From: Dichomitus squalens LYAD-421 SS1
Taxonomy: Eukaryota > Basidiomycota > Agaricomycetes > Polyporales > Polyporaceae
Direction: 5' to 3'
DNA: 64,000 nt
NCBI RefSeq assembly: GCF_000275845.1
Contig: NW_006766897.1
Coordinates: 424,321 to 488,320, forward strand
In this document: in pieces, positions 34,960 through 46,859 of the stretch
Layout of the letters: each line of letters opens with the position of its first letter
Numbering within the stretch: position 1 is the stretch's first letter
Made by a program: the position numbers and the translations under genes
Notes under the pieces: model-generated
What the model was told of the DNA's origin: nothing
The model's input: only the letters and a program-made list of their open reading frames with translations
Databases searched by the model: none

Positions 34960-37900
34960 CTATGACTCCGACTTCACCGATTCGGGCTCGTTCTCCGGGT
35001 CGCTGCTGGCCGAGGGCGGCGTGCCAGACGCGCTGATCCCCAAGTCTTGCGGCGTGAAGGCAGGCACGTCAAAGGTGCTCGAGTAGTCGGGGAATGACAG
35101 CCCAGAGTTATGTACAGACAGAGCATCCTCTGGCGTCGATGTGTTGTCGAGGTAGCTTAGGGAGCCGAAAGTGTCGGCTCCGAAGGTGGTTGCCGAGGGG
35201 TCAAGGGTACCCGCAGAGAACGTGTCAGCTTGAAGAGCAGCGAGCATGCTCGAAGTCGTCGGTGTGTTGGCCATTACACCGGCGGGGCGGACGTCGAGCG
35301 TGGTGTTGGAGAAACTCTCCTGGCCAGGCATCGGTGAAAGCGAGAAAAACTGCTGCTGCATGACAGGCTCGACCGACGCAGCAACCGAGTTTGTTGACAG
35401 TGCGACGTTCCGGAGGACGTTGAGTGCAATCCAATCACTGCAGCGAGGGAAGATCGTGCTAAGTGGGGATCGACATGAGAAGATGTGAAGGACTCACTCA
35501 AGGAACAGCTTGAGAATTTGGAATGCACCGAAAGCAGGGTCACTTCGGATAGTCTATACGCAATCAATGATGAGCACATGGTATGATGGCTGTTCCTGCC
35601 AGCGAGACGTACCAAATCTCGCATAACTTGACTTGTAACATAGCCCCAACGGATCAACACACTACGGGAGCTCATGGTTGTCCTCTCTTCAACGCCACCG
35701 CCTCGGCCGCCCATCAACCGTTCACAGCACTTGTCCGCCCACGCCATGACGTCGCGAACGGGGTCCTGACTCTTACTCAAACCCTCCAGCACTTGGACGA
35801 ACTCGCCCTCCAGGAGCTGCACCAAGTCTTCGTGGCGACAATTGCACACCAGAGCCGACTGGTTCCGAACAGACTCAAAGTCGATCTTTTGCCAAGAGCG
35901 CCTCATCTCCAGGAGCTGCTTTTGGTTCGTTAGGACCGTGTTCAACGCTTGCGTGACCTGGTAAATGTCAAGGAAGCGCACTATAACGTTGACAGTTAGT
36001 TTCACACAGCACTCTCTGCAGCCAGGAACAGGCATAACTCACAGACAAGGTGGCCGAACCGTGCGCCCAATTCCACCTTGGGCTCGACAAACGTATTTCC
36101 GTATGAGTCCAGGGCCACAAGGAGGATCTTCTCCATCTTGTCAGCGAGCTGACGAAGGCCCGCCAAAGAAGCGGGAGCAATGGGCGAAAGCATCTGCGAC
36201 CGAAGCATCTCCAGTATTTCCTGTGATGTTGGGTGAGCTCAAGTTCCGACATCTAGGCCGGTCACAAAGTCAGAAAGACGACGTACATCGTAAACGATCG
36301 CATCCGCCTTAGCCATCAAGCCCGCGACAGCGGGAGCGTGAACAACTTCCCGATGGGCACCCGTGAGACTCGACCAGAACGTGCGCAGATGCATCTCAAA
36401 CTGATCAAAGCGGAACGCCCGCACGCTCTCGAGCAACGCGTCCGAGTGGTCCTGGAACCACGTCCACACTTCGCGTGCGGCGATGCTCTGCGGCGTCGTC
36501 GAGTTCACGCCAACTGCCTCATCAATGGAAGGGAAACTGGGCATCTGGCGCACGGACGCAGCGGTACCTCCGCTCATCATGGCCAGGGACGAAGATACGC
36601 TTCCCGAAGGAGATGGCTGCTGGACCTGAAGGCCTTCCTGGCCAGCGTGCCTCCGTATCGGGGCCTGTACAGGGAAAGCGCTCGTAGGCCGCTGGGTGGC
36701 CTGTGCTTGCGAAAGGAGGCTCGCCGCGGTGGGAGTCTTCTCATCTGCAAACATTGTCGGAGCCTTCGCGCCTCCGCTAGACAAATTCAAGGAGTTACGT
36801 TTGGACGCGGGCCCAGACGCGGGCCCCTCTGACTCGTCCTCGTCGTCCTCATCCGAGCCGCCACGGTTCTCGCCCTGCTCGTTGGACATGCGGGCAGCGT
36901 TGACAGCCTGTTGTGCGGCATTATTGTTCGACTTGCGGATGTAGTCCTGGAGGAACTCAGCCTCTGCGGACGTCGCAGGACGGATGCCGCAATCTGTCAG
37001 GAAATTGTGGCGTCAATCAGGCGCCGACAGAATCATGATCGAAGAACAAGGCGGACGTACAATGATATTTGCTGTTCCCCCGAACTCCCAGCCGCCTTGT
37101 TTTGATAGTAGGGAAACATAGCCTGATTGCTTTTCCCAGCGTGGCGGTATTGATATGTGGTATCCCATACTGATCGCAGACCCGGCGGTATGAGAAGTAA
37201 AGCCCTTGACGCGGAACATTCCCGTCAGGGTATGGAGAGTAGTTCGCTGTCAACCTGCTCGACGGGAAGGCACGACGGTGGCAGGGGTGAGGCACGGAAA
37301 CAGGGGGGGAACACAAGGGAGCGGCCGGCGTGTAACGGTAAGAGTCCACAAGTGATGGGGATCAAGGGGGGACGCACCATGCCTGCACGAAAATCTGCTT
37401 TGCCCGGTCGGACGCACTCGTCGTCGTCGCCGCCCGCACATTCGCCGCGAGCTTCTCCAGAGCGTGGTCAGGGGAGAGGGCCATTCTCCCATACGCGTGC
37501 ATAGCCTCCGCTGGGTTGGGCATCATCGTCTGGGGAGGCCCGGCGAACATGGTGTGGTACTCGGAGCCGGCGGTGGCGAGGTACATGGAGATGTCCTCTG
37601 TCTCACTTGAAGACGAATGCACACTCTCGGTGTCACGAGGGTAGGGGGAGGCTGAAACACGGGCGCGGATGTGAGTCTGACGCAGGTGGCCCTTCAGAGC
37701 GGGATTGGTTATGTTGTGATTAGGGGGCGAGTCAGCAGGGGTCGCGAGGTCCAGCGAGTACGCGGAGGAGAGGGATGCGTCGGAGGTGTTGCGAGCGTGG
37801 TCGAAGGTGTTGGTGGTATGGAAAGAAGCGCGATAGAGGTCTTCGGCGGAGGGTGGGAGAACCGCCGTCGTGCGCAGAACGCCGCCACCCTGGGAAGACT

Positions 37901-38027
37901 GAGGCCGCGAGCCGGGCGAGTGCGAGGAGGAGGATGAGACAGAGTTGGAGCGGGAGTGCAAGTGGGCATTCGGGAGGAAGTCGAAGGGTACGTTGGCGGC
38001 CATCATCTGGAGGTTCACTGCCGCCAT
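34960..38027 (-). CDS. RFX-family transcription factor (Crt1/Rfx1/Sak1-like)
   Basis: Seven exons (38027-37378, 37254-37061, 36993-36287, 36220-36043, 35980-35613, 35553-35498, 35437-34960) give 876 residues. The RFX winged-helix DNA-binding domain spans about 205-297: RAKQIFVQAWLTANYSPYPD, VPRQGLYFSYRRVCDQYGI, NTATLGKAIRLCFPTIKTRR and LGVRGNSKYHYCGIRP. An acidic/Ser-rich linker follows, then the conserved RFX extension and dimerisation regions (VWTWFQDHSDALLESVRAFR, LRFLDIYQVTQALNTVLTNQ). The C-terminus is Ser/Thr/Pro-rich. Fungal RFX factors repress DNA-damage and stress genes or control morphogenesis; the exact role here is unknown. Intron 1 (123 nt) splits the DNA-binding domain. Confidence 0.96.
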
Positions 38028-38605
38028 GCAGATAAGTAGATATAGATATGGGGGAGGGTAAGGACTGTGTGTGTGGCGGATTTGAGATCCTGAAGCGGCC
38101 CAGCCGTGCGCGAACGAAGAAGGGAGATCAAGGAGAGGAGCAGAAGCGGACGAAAGCCAGAGCGAGTGGGTGGAGTAAAGAGGAGAAGAGGCGGGGAGGC
38201 AGAGCAGAGATGATGAGGATGTGTGATCCTATCCGTGCGCCTGCCGCCGGAAGTAGTGCAAGGCAAAGAAGGATAAGAACCCGCGACGAGACCCCCGAGT
38301 CCTCTCGCAGCTCAGATGGTAAATACAAAATAGAAATCCGCGTTGTGGAAAGTTCAGATGGCAAGAAATGCGAGATGCACAACGTCGTCGGTGGTCAAGG
38401 CAACACGGGCCCACGCCAGAGCCCTCCTCCCAGGCGCCTCCCCCCTCCGAGGCACGGCGCCCACGGCCCTCCCCCTCTCCGCCTGGCCGCAGCCGTTCCC
38501 ACAGCTCACATCGCTCTGATCCGCCGCAGGAACGAGGTCTCATCAACTGATCATAAATCCATCTATCCATCTGTCGCACCGCTAGTACATAACGCGTTTC
38601 TCATC
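38028..38605. promoter_or_regulatory. RFX promoter / polyphosphatase 3' region
   Basis: The 578-base gap between two minus-strand genes is purine-rich on the plus strand near 38100-38200 (GAAGAAGGGAG, GAGGAGAAGAG), that is, a pyrimidine-rich leader for the RFX gene. A long plus-strand frame across it lacks domain-like sequence. Confidence 0.4.
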
Positions 38606-41239
38606 CTAAGCCGGCTCGCCGCCCATGTACATGAACTCCTTAAACCGCTGGCGCAGCTTTCCCTTGTTCCTCCCCAGCCTTTTCGCAAGCCCGGTCCAAG
38701 ACGGAATCGTCAGGTCGTCCAACGTGTACGGCGCGAATTTTTTCGATTTTGTTGTCGTGCTATTCCGGAGCGAACGGGGCAAGTGGCGCTTTGGAATAGG
38801 CCAGTCGAATTTCCGCCCCATTGCGGTCTCATTCTCCGACTCGGGTGCATCGTCCGGAGGCGGGTGCAGAGTGCTCGCCGGGAGTGTCAGATATTCCAGC
38901 TTGAATTTCGGGCGGTGCTCCTCATCGGCCCCGTCGAGGTTCGGCAGATAGTACTGCAATGAATTGCAATGAATCACACGGCGTGATGGTCAAATTCGTG
39001 CCTGAAGATGACGCCCGAATCTGATCATACCTGTGCATAGCCAAGAGGCGTCCACAATGTGTTCCTCCGAGAGGGTGACCTGGGGCTCGAGTGCCACGGT
39101 TGCGTAAGTTTGCATCGCCAAGTGTTCTCGTACGCTTCGTCGGCACAAAGCGGGCCTGCGACATCCTTCATGGATCGCGGTGTCCGCCCTGGTTGCTCGT
39201 CCTCGCCGAGATGCCCAGGCTCGTAGGGCTCTCCCGTGGTGTTGTAGGTGAATATGCGGAAAGAAGGCAGGTACGTCGGGACCACCGGCGGGGCGACGTT
39301 AACGACACCATAGTTGTCATGGTCGAGGTTCTCGTATTTGGGAAGGTCAGAGAATTCCTGCATCAGCGTCTTGTACAGTTCCTTCTTCTTCTGCTTGAGG
39401 GTCGAGATTCCGTTGTCGAACGTCGATGACATGTTGCGAGGCCGAGAGAGCTGGTTGGCGTCCAGTAGGAAGAACTGAATTGGTCTTAGAATAGAATATC
39501 GTCCGGAGGAGGTCGCGCCGCACTTACATGATCCATGTTCATATGCTGCCCTCGGCACCGATTCCAAATGAATGATGGCTAGACAGCGAAACTAGAGATA
39601 ACTCACACCGTAAAGGTGCCCTAGAATGGTATCTTGGTACCTCAACGAAAGTTCGACATATCGGACGTACTAGTGGAAGGTCAGTATCGCTTTTGATTCG
39701 ACGAGTCGTCAATGGCATTCCACTAACGCATTCCGGAAAGTAGTTTCGAGGCGACGGAGGGACATGTCCCGTCAACCAAACCTACGGATTTCGTCAATTA
39801 TGTGGCCAGCCAATCGGACACGGCTGGAAGTCGGACCTGCATCTTCCTGCTTCGGAACGTCTCCAGCTGAACGTCTAACCAATCAAAGTGGAGGTTCCCG
39901 GGGTCTTGTGGTTCGGAATGCTCACAGCCTCCCACAGCTGTTCAGTTGCCATGGTAACTAGTCAAAATATGGTGTAGCGGCCTAGAATGCGGGGAAATCG
40001 TACCTGCGTTTGAATCATAGAAGTACATCGTGTTCAAGCTGATGACGGCCACAGAGCTGGGAACCACTTCCACAGAGAAGTAGCCCCCACGCTGAAACAC
40101 CTGATATGCAGGAAAGGGAACGAAGGCCCGCCAGATACTGGCATTCAGCCAAAGTGAGAATGAATTACTTCTGTCGAGTCAGCTGGATAGACATACGAAG
40201 AGAATTCGGATGTTATGCCGTTTGGACCTGTGCATCCTTGCACTTCGTGAGTGTTTTATGAAACTATGCAGTGTACGCACCTGGCATCATGATGTTCTGG
40301 ACACTGCATTTAGCCACACGATCGGAAGTTCGAGATAAGAAGCACCTACATGCGCTGTGTAAACCCCGACCGTCAGTATCGGTCTACAAAGTGAACCAGA
40401 GCTACATACGCCAGACGTCATTATTACCTGTGAGAGAACATCGACGAATAGAGTTGCGGTTAATGGAGTGACTTTCTACGGAGAACGCGACGCACCTATG
40501 GTGGGCACCACGGGAATACCCTTCCGCGCAAAGACCTCTTCCATCTTCTTCGCCATGGCTCGATTGAGACCGTATATCTCCGACGTCGTCCGGGGGTGTT
40601 TACGGTCGTTGTCATGCCTGGCATATAGTGCAAGCGTCCCGTCCGTTGGTCCTGACAGCCCATTCACAATCGTGTCCAGTTCGCGTACCTCGCACTATCG
40701 CCAGTCCCTACGCAACCCATGAGTCTCGAAGCACAAGCCGGAGGAAAGCCCAAACGGAGTGAATTACATATCACAAAGTCTATATCATCCGCCCATTCTC
40801 GGCCCAGGAAGTCGAGCGTGTGGTTCGTCAAGGAGAGCGGGGCGTCGCAATCACTGCAGCCGGTGAACATCCCTGCCCCATATTTTCCAGTGTGGACTTG
40901 CGAACTTGCCTGTAAGACAGGCCGTAGTAACCTGCTGCCCGCTTGCCCTTCTTGGGCTTGCCGCGGTGACAAGCTTTCTTCTCCGATGCACCCACGCGAT
41001 AGTGTGGGTCGGGGTGCATGTCCGTGATATGCAGGAATCGTCCTTGCAGTTTCCGGCGGGGCTCTAGAACGCGCAGACCACAGTCAGACGACCAACCATG
41101 AGACTAGAATACCTCCGCACATACTTGCGTAATCATCCGCATCCCATGGTTGCGCCGCCAGCGGTACCTGGCTGGATATGCTCAGACTCCGGGGTACGAG
41201 ACAGAGGAGCAGGACGAGCGTGGCCTTGAACTCGAGCAT
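38606..41239 (-). CDS. PPN1: Vacuolar endopolyphosphatase (Ppn1/Phm5)
   Basis: Sixteen exons join in frame to 575 residues: 41239-41125, 41063-40910, 40853-40768, 40707-40689, 40617-40496, 40427-40410, 40354-40350, 40296-40281, 40227-40197, 40137-40004, 39937-39837, 39781-39728, 39669-39607, 39545-39528, 39474-39031 and 38953-38606. The N-terminus is a signal anchor (MLEFKATLVLLLCLVPRSL), as expected for a type II vacuolar protein. Metallophosphatase motifs are present: FLHITDMHPDPHY, DFVIWTGDSARHDND, GNNDVWPHN, WLTGHVPPS and GHLYGHMNMDHF. The enzyme cleaves long-chain polyphosphate inside the vacuole. Exons of 5, 16, 18, 18 and 19 nt and a GC-AG intron (40909-40854) make this the most fragmented gene here. 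Confidence 0.94.
40350..40354 (-). other. PPN1: Inferred 5-nt exon in PPN1
   Basis: The five bases CGCAT sit between TTACACAG (end of a 55-nt intron, 40409-40355) and GTAGGTGC (start of a 53-nt intron, 40349-40297). Including them completes a Pro codon and adds His, giving NNDVW-PH-NIMMPGPN, the family's metal-site motif. Leaving them out shifts the frame and destroys the motif. Confidence 0.75.
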
Positions 41240-41819
41240 GTTGGTGGAGTGAAAGCAAGTTGGACGACAAAAAGGCGATTATCTCGAGCTCTAGCGGTGT
41301 GAAAGACTAGTATGGTATATCTAGACGTAGGAGTACATGGCTGGCAGGGAGAAGCAGACGAAGACGGTTATTCGACGGCGCACGTTCGTCGCCATCTGAG
41401 CGCAGGCGCCCATCTCCCGCCAGCGCTCCCGACAAAAGCGGTCACACGTCTTCCCTTCTCTCGATGCGTCTCAGTATCACGGTCACGCGTTTCGCCGGCA
41501 CGCCCACGCTGTCCATCCTATGAAGTGTTCGCCCTTGCTCCTGCGCTTGCTTCCTCAACCCACCGCATGTGATCCAACGTAATCTATCGCCCAAGCTTCC
41601 ACCACTTGTGTATGCTGACGTGCGAACAAATCTTATTCTTCGCAGGGAATACGCTTTACTATAGGTACACATATTACACGTACTCGGCGAGTATTTTACT
41701 GTTCAACTGCTCTCGACAATGTTGCTGGTGTTACAGGTGCACGACAAATACATAAGACGGACAGGCGACGATGCGGATAACCCAGGAAACAAGGCGACGA
41801 TCGGCGGCGAGCTCGACCT
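41240..41819. promoter_or_regulatory. PPN1 promoter / 3' region of the 142-aa gene
   Basis: The 580-base gap between two minus-strand genes has no supported gene. The sequence becomes AT-richer from about 41620 to 41720, fitting a 3' UTR or promoter. Confidence 0.4.
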
Positions 41820-42434
41820 CTACTTGATCCTGATAGACCGCCCAGAGGCACTGAAATCGTTCATCCTCGATTCGTGGCGTGGACGGTGAAGGTCGAGGAG
41901 CGTCGCGGCGTTGTCATTCTCGTTCAATACCTTGCGGATCGACTCCTCGACGAGGTGGCACATCTGGTATAGGCGACGACCGTTAGGACAGCCCCACACT
42001 CAGCACAAGAAGTCTGACACTAACCCGACTGTAACCACCACGTTCAAGCTGCGAACGCGATTTCGCGATTGTGTTGTGGATGGCATCATATGCGTACCTC
42101 CGCCTGTGATTGAGTCAGATTTGGCGTCGGTGATGTAAGGCGTGCATGTACTCACAAAACGCTCTCGAGGTCACTGCGGTTTTGTGGCACGAGGTAGAGG
42201 TCAGCCCCGTTCAAAAACCTCTGGAACGCCTGGTAGGTAGCACAACCAGACGTGAGCGTCTCGTCGAGAGAAGGATGATCCTGATCCCACGAAAACCAGT
42301 TTTCACTAGAGAACGGTGGAGCGTGAGGTCGAGACTTTGGTTACACATGCGAACCCGCCACAAAGGAAGGTAACGTACGTGAGATAGGTGTGCGCTTGGG
42401 CTTCGGGGGACTGTGGTGCGAGGAAGCGGTCCAT
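41820..42434 (-). CDS. 142-aa hypothetical protein
   Basis: Four small exons (42434-42379, 42305-42156, 42103-42025, 41963-41820) join in frame to 142 residues starting MDRFLAPQSPEAQAHTYLT. Coding evidence is that all phases match, introns are 52-73 nt with standard ends, and the protein is coherent: ENWFSWDQDHPSLDETL, YQAFQRFLNGADLYLVPQN, YDAIHNTIAKSRSQLERGG and MCHLVEESIRKVLNENDN. It is soluble and helical, with a basic C-terminus (ASGRSIRIK). I do not recognise a family. Confidence 0.68.
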
Positions 42435-43438
42435 GGTGGTCGAGGTTAGAGAAGGAAGTCGGTAGCGAGCAAGAGACACAAGTGGAGGAGGTTGAGCGGA
42501 TGTGGGGGCGGTAGTGCGGATGCGCAAACACAAGCTGAGGCTTTATGTACGGTTCGGGAGAAGCCTTTATGACAAATACAGCAGCAAGTAAGCTTCCGAG
42601 TTTGAGGGATCGTGCCACGGTCTGGCGAGGGTCGATGGGCAGTGCGGGGCAAACGTGAAAGTTCAGCTCCAGGAAGGGAGAGATGAGTCCGAGGAGTCAG
42701 TCTCAGCCACTGTGAATATATGCGAGTAGACGCCGACGCGCTCGCACGTTCGTGCCGACTTGGGTTGTCCGCTTGCTCGGCCTGCTTCTCGATCAACTGC
42801 GTAACGCTCGGTCGATCTCAGCATTTCCGCTGCATTGGGGCGATTTCCCGGCGCATCGTTCGTTCAACGCGTCGATCTATGTCTATTCTTCATGTCATGT
42901 CATTGGGGGCGATACTTCTGCGACGAGCCAGACATGCATTTTTCGCGGCGAGACGCCCCCAGATGGTCTTATCTGTGCTGACTGAAAAAGATGATTGGAG
43001 ATGTAATGTCCGACCGCGAGACCCCGAGCGCTGATTGGCTGGAAAGCTTATCTGAGGCGCCTCGGACAAGCCCAGGGTCGCGGAGTGCCGCCGCGACGCT
43101 CGCATCGGGCAACGCCGACGGTGAGGGTCTTCCCAGAATGGGGCGAGGCGCCACTTGGCGTACAGGTAGCCGCTGCGACCGAAACTCGTTCCGCGGCTTG
43201 GCTCGTCTGCGTTGCTGCTCTTGGGTATCTGCAAATACAAGCTACCGTCCTTGGCAGGTATCGCATTCCTCTCTTACCCACACAACCCCGGTTCTCATCT
43301 CCGCCGAGCCCATCTACGCTCGTCTTTGAATCGAAGCTCTCGTCATCGCCACCCTGCAAGACTCGTGTTCTCAGCCATCCGTCGCCGTATCTAGCAATAT
43401 CCGCAGGCTGCTCTATCACTTGATCAACCTCCGGCGAA
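42435..43438. promoter_or_regulatory. Divergent 1-kb intergenic region, 142-aa gene / acetoacetyl-CoA synthetase
   Basis: This presumably holds both promoters. Open frames within it are short and lack family-like sequence. No clear core elements were identified. Confidence 0.4.
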
Positions 43439-46400
43439 ATGTCCGGGGAAGACCAAGCTTTGTGGACCCCCACTTCACCCGAAACGTCTGCTACGTTCCG
43501 GTTCCTGAACCGTATTAACGCCGAGCACTCCCTAGCACTGTCCAGCTACTACGACCTGTACAAGTGGTCCGTCGAGAACATCGACAAGTTCTGGAGCGCC
43601 GTCTGGGACGCAACCGAGGTCGTCGGACACAAGGGCACACACGTAGTCGACACCGCCGCGCAGCCACCGGCCAATCCAGCATGGTTCCAAGAGGCCCGAG
43701 TGAACTGGGCTGAGAACATGCTCCAATGCCGCTCTCCGGAGAAGACCGCCCTCGTCCAAGCCAGTATGTTCTCGTTTCCGGTTACGGCTCTACACACGTT
43801 CGTCCACAGTGCGGTGCTGAGATGCAACGTTTGACTGCGCCGTCACTGCTCCTGGATCCTGATGACGCTTGTGTCTCTGACCCAGTCGAACCCGAGCTTA
43901 ACCATCCCCATCCCGAACTCCGACGCGTCAGCTATGCCGAACTGTATGCGGTCGTCGCCGATCTGGTGTCGGCCTTCCTCGCACGCGGCCTCCAACCTGG
44001 CGATCGCATAGCGTCATACTCTTCCAACTGCATTGTACGTCTCCGTCTCCGTCTCCGTCCTCGTCCTCCCCATCGTGCGGGAATCCTTCTCCAATTGTAA
44101 CAGCTTCCGGTGTGCTACGACAGCCCAGATTGCTCAGGAACCGCTTTGTCCGCGCCCCTGAACCATCTCATAATGCTTCGACGCGCGGGCATCCGTGTGG
44201 GCCCCGAGCACTTCGAATCATCGCTGATATCCGCTGTTTCCCGTAGGAGAATGTGGCTGCCTGCCTGGCTTGCGCCGCAATCGGTATGTCCCACCAATCC
44301 CGCTGCCAACCGGTGGTGCTCACTGCATACGCTGTGACGCTGTGCAGGATGCATTTGGGTCAGCGCCGCGGCCGACTTCGGACCTGAAGGTGTCTTCGAG
44401 AGGTCCGTGGTGGTCCTGATCGCATGTGGTCGTGCTCACGGATAGACCAGGTTCGAACAAGTGCAGCCCCGCCTGATCATCTCGGTGGACGCTGTCGTGT
44501 ACGTCCCAATGCACGAAAAGCCATCGCACGTTGGTTGACCGCTCCCGACAGCTACAACGCGAAGGTGCACCCGCATCTTCCGAAGCTCAGGGCGCTATTG
44601 GTCGATCTCGCGGAGAGATCTTCCCTGCATCCCGAGGTCGTTGTCGTCCGCCATCCGTTCGACGTCACCAGTCGTGGAGACTGGGATGCCGGCTGGAAGG
44701 ATTGGAATGAATTGGTCGCCGTGGGTCGAGATAAGAAGCTTGGGCGGGATGCCGATGGCGAGATTCTATGGAAACGGCTTGATTTCAATTGGCCGCTGTG
44801 GATTCTGTTTAGTTCCGGGACCACAGGTGCGTAGCGGTTACGTGCTCTGAGTCCAGGGCCCGCTTCGAGCAGCCCGGTCTCCGATTGTTCACATTCATCC
44901 TTGTCCACGTGAAGGAAGACCGAAGTAAGGTTAACGCTACACCGATAAGGATGGACGCTTGCTGACTGATTTGAATCGCTGCATAGACCGATCGTCCACC
45001 GTGCTGGCGGAATGCTTATTCAAGCCAAGAAGGAGTTCGTCATTTGCGCGGATTTGCAACCTCGTGATGTGTTCTTCTACTACACGACGACGTTAGCGAG
45101 GGCATTGATTGCATGTGGACACCTCGGCTGACTTACTCTACGTTCTAGGGGATGGATGATGTGGAACTTCCTCATAGCCGGGTTGAGTGTGGGCTGCACG
45201 CTCGTGCTCTATGACGGAAGTCCACTATATGACCCGGCGCATCTTTGGCACCTCGTGGACGAGCTGGGCATAACGATCTTCGGAACCAGTGCGAAGTACA
45301 TCGATCAGCTGGCGGTATGTCTATTATAGGATTCTCTGAGACTCACACCCCAAACCCTAAAGCATGCTCTATTGGACCTTACGCCCTGCTGATCTCATTT
45401 CACGCCGCAGAAAGTCTACAAACCTGCTGGACGCCACAACTTGACGACTTTGCGGCATATATACTCCACGGGCTCTCCGCTCGCGCCACACTTGTTCGAC
45501 TTCGTCTACGAGCACATTAGCAGGAATGTTCTGCTGGGCTCGATAACCGGTACGTCCGCAGTTGAATTGTGGCACGCCCTCTTCGTAGATTGCAATTGAT
45601 CGATTGGTCCGTTCTGTTGTTCCGTAGGTGGGACGGACATATGCTCGCTCTTCGCGGGAATGTGCAGTGCGCTGCCGGTGTTCCGAGGGGAGATCCAATG
45701 CAGACTTCTAGGAATGGCTATCGAAGCCTTCACCCCTACAGGCACCGTGGCGGGCCCAGACGAAGGGGGCGAGCTCATCTGCCTCAAACCGTTCCCTTGT
45801 ATGCCGGCCGGATTCTGGCCGCTCCCAGGGTACGGTACCCTAGAAGCCGTCGAGTCAGCGGCGAAGAGATACCAGGACGCGTACTTCTCCGAGTTCAAGA
45901 ACGTTTGGTGTGAGTTGTCTTGGCGCAATCCTCGAAGGCGCATCCTTGCAGTTGACTGACGTGGCCATCGGGGTCGCGCACCGTGCCTTGCGTGCCTTTC
46001 GCCCATGATGCTTAGTCCACGGCGACCACATCGTTATCACGCGCTCGCGGGCAGGCAATGGCGGTGGCCTCGTAATGCTGGGGCGTAGCGACGGCGTCTT
46101 GTACGTATCCGGATATGCTCGCTTCTATCCGTCTGCGCGCTCAGCTCACACCGTACCGCGCCCATCAGGAATCCGGGGGGCGTCCGTTTTGGGTCAGCTG
46201 AGATATACGACGTGATAGAGCACTGCTTCTCGCCCGCCGCAACACATGCGGGCCACACCATTGTCGACTGCCTCGTCGTCGGCCAGAGCATCGCGAGCGG
46301 GACGGACGAGCGCGTCATTCTGTTCGTCAAGTTGCTTGAGGGACAAGTCTTGACTGCAGAGCTCGAGAACAGGATCAAGTCAGAGGTGCGGGCGAGGCGA

Positions 46401-46859
46401 AGCGCGCGGCACGTTCCAGCACGGGTGAGCACAATAAGGTTTCTTCTCTCCTTCGCAGTTCCTCCCGCGTCTCGCTGGACCCTCAGCCGCGGGCTTCGCG
46501 AAGCGCGCGAGGGCGAAGCGCTGCAACGCTGTTGGCTCATGTTGCGGTCTTCTTGACGGGTGTGCAGATCATCCAGGTCGAGGACATTCCATACACGGTG
46601 AACATGAAGCGCGTGGAGGTGCCTGTGAAAAAGGTAACGTGTCTCCGTATCCCTCTTTCCCCGGTCGCGGGTGATCCGACCACGGTCTGCCTTCGGGCAC
46701 TGTTGAGCTGCAACGGAGAGAGAACGTGGATGCTGAGCAGATATCGAGCAGATCATCAACGGTGCCCCGGTGAGCAGCGTCAATCCGGCCACCCTGCGGA
46801 ATCCCGAATGTCTTGCTGCGTACGAGAAAATTGGGGAGTCGCTGCGGGCGGAAGCATAA
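43439..46859 (+). CDS. AACS: Acetoacetyl-CoA synthetase (acetoacetate-CoA ligase)
   Basis: Fifteen exons give 701 residues, all phases consistent: 43439-43763, 43886-44034, 44247-44283, 44348-44402, 44451-44498, 44552-44826, 44915-44924, 44987-45091, 45149-45314, 45411-45549, 45628-45909, 46016-46100, 46169-46424, 46568-46633 and 46752-46859. It is an adenylate-forming (ANL) enzyme with the phosphate loop SSGTTGRPKPIVHR, the signature TTTGWMMWNFL, IYSTGSPLAP, GSITGGTDICSLF, WFHGDHI and GRSDGVLNPGGVRFGSAEIY, and a C-terminal lysine region KRVEVPVKK. It activates acetoacetate to acetoacetyl-CoA for sterol and lipid synthesis in the cytosol. Exon 7 is only 10 nt and encodes part of the phosphate loop. 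Intron 2 (44035-44246) is unusually long at 212 nt. Confidence 0.96.

Noticed and set aside
38048..38962. 304-codon plus-strand frame across the RFX upstream region and the PPN1 3' end
   Set aside because: It overlaps the well-supported last PPN1 exon on the opposite strand, is Arg/Pro-rich without a domain, and is a shadow frame of GC-rich sequence.
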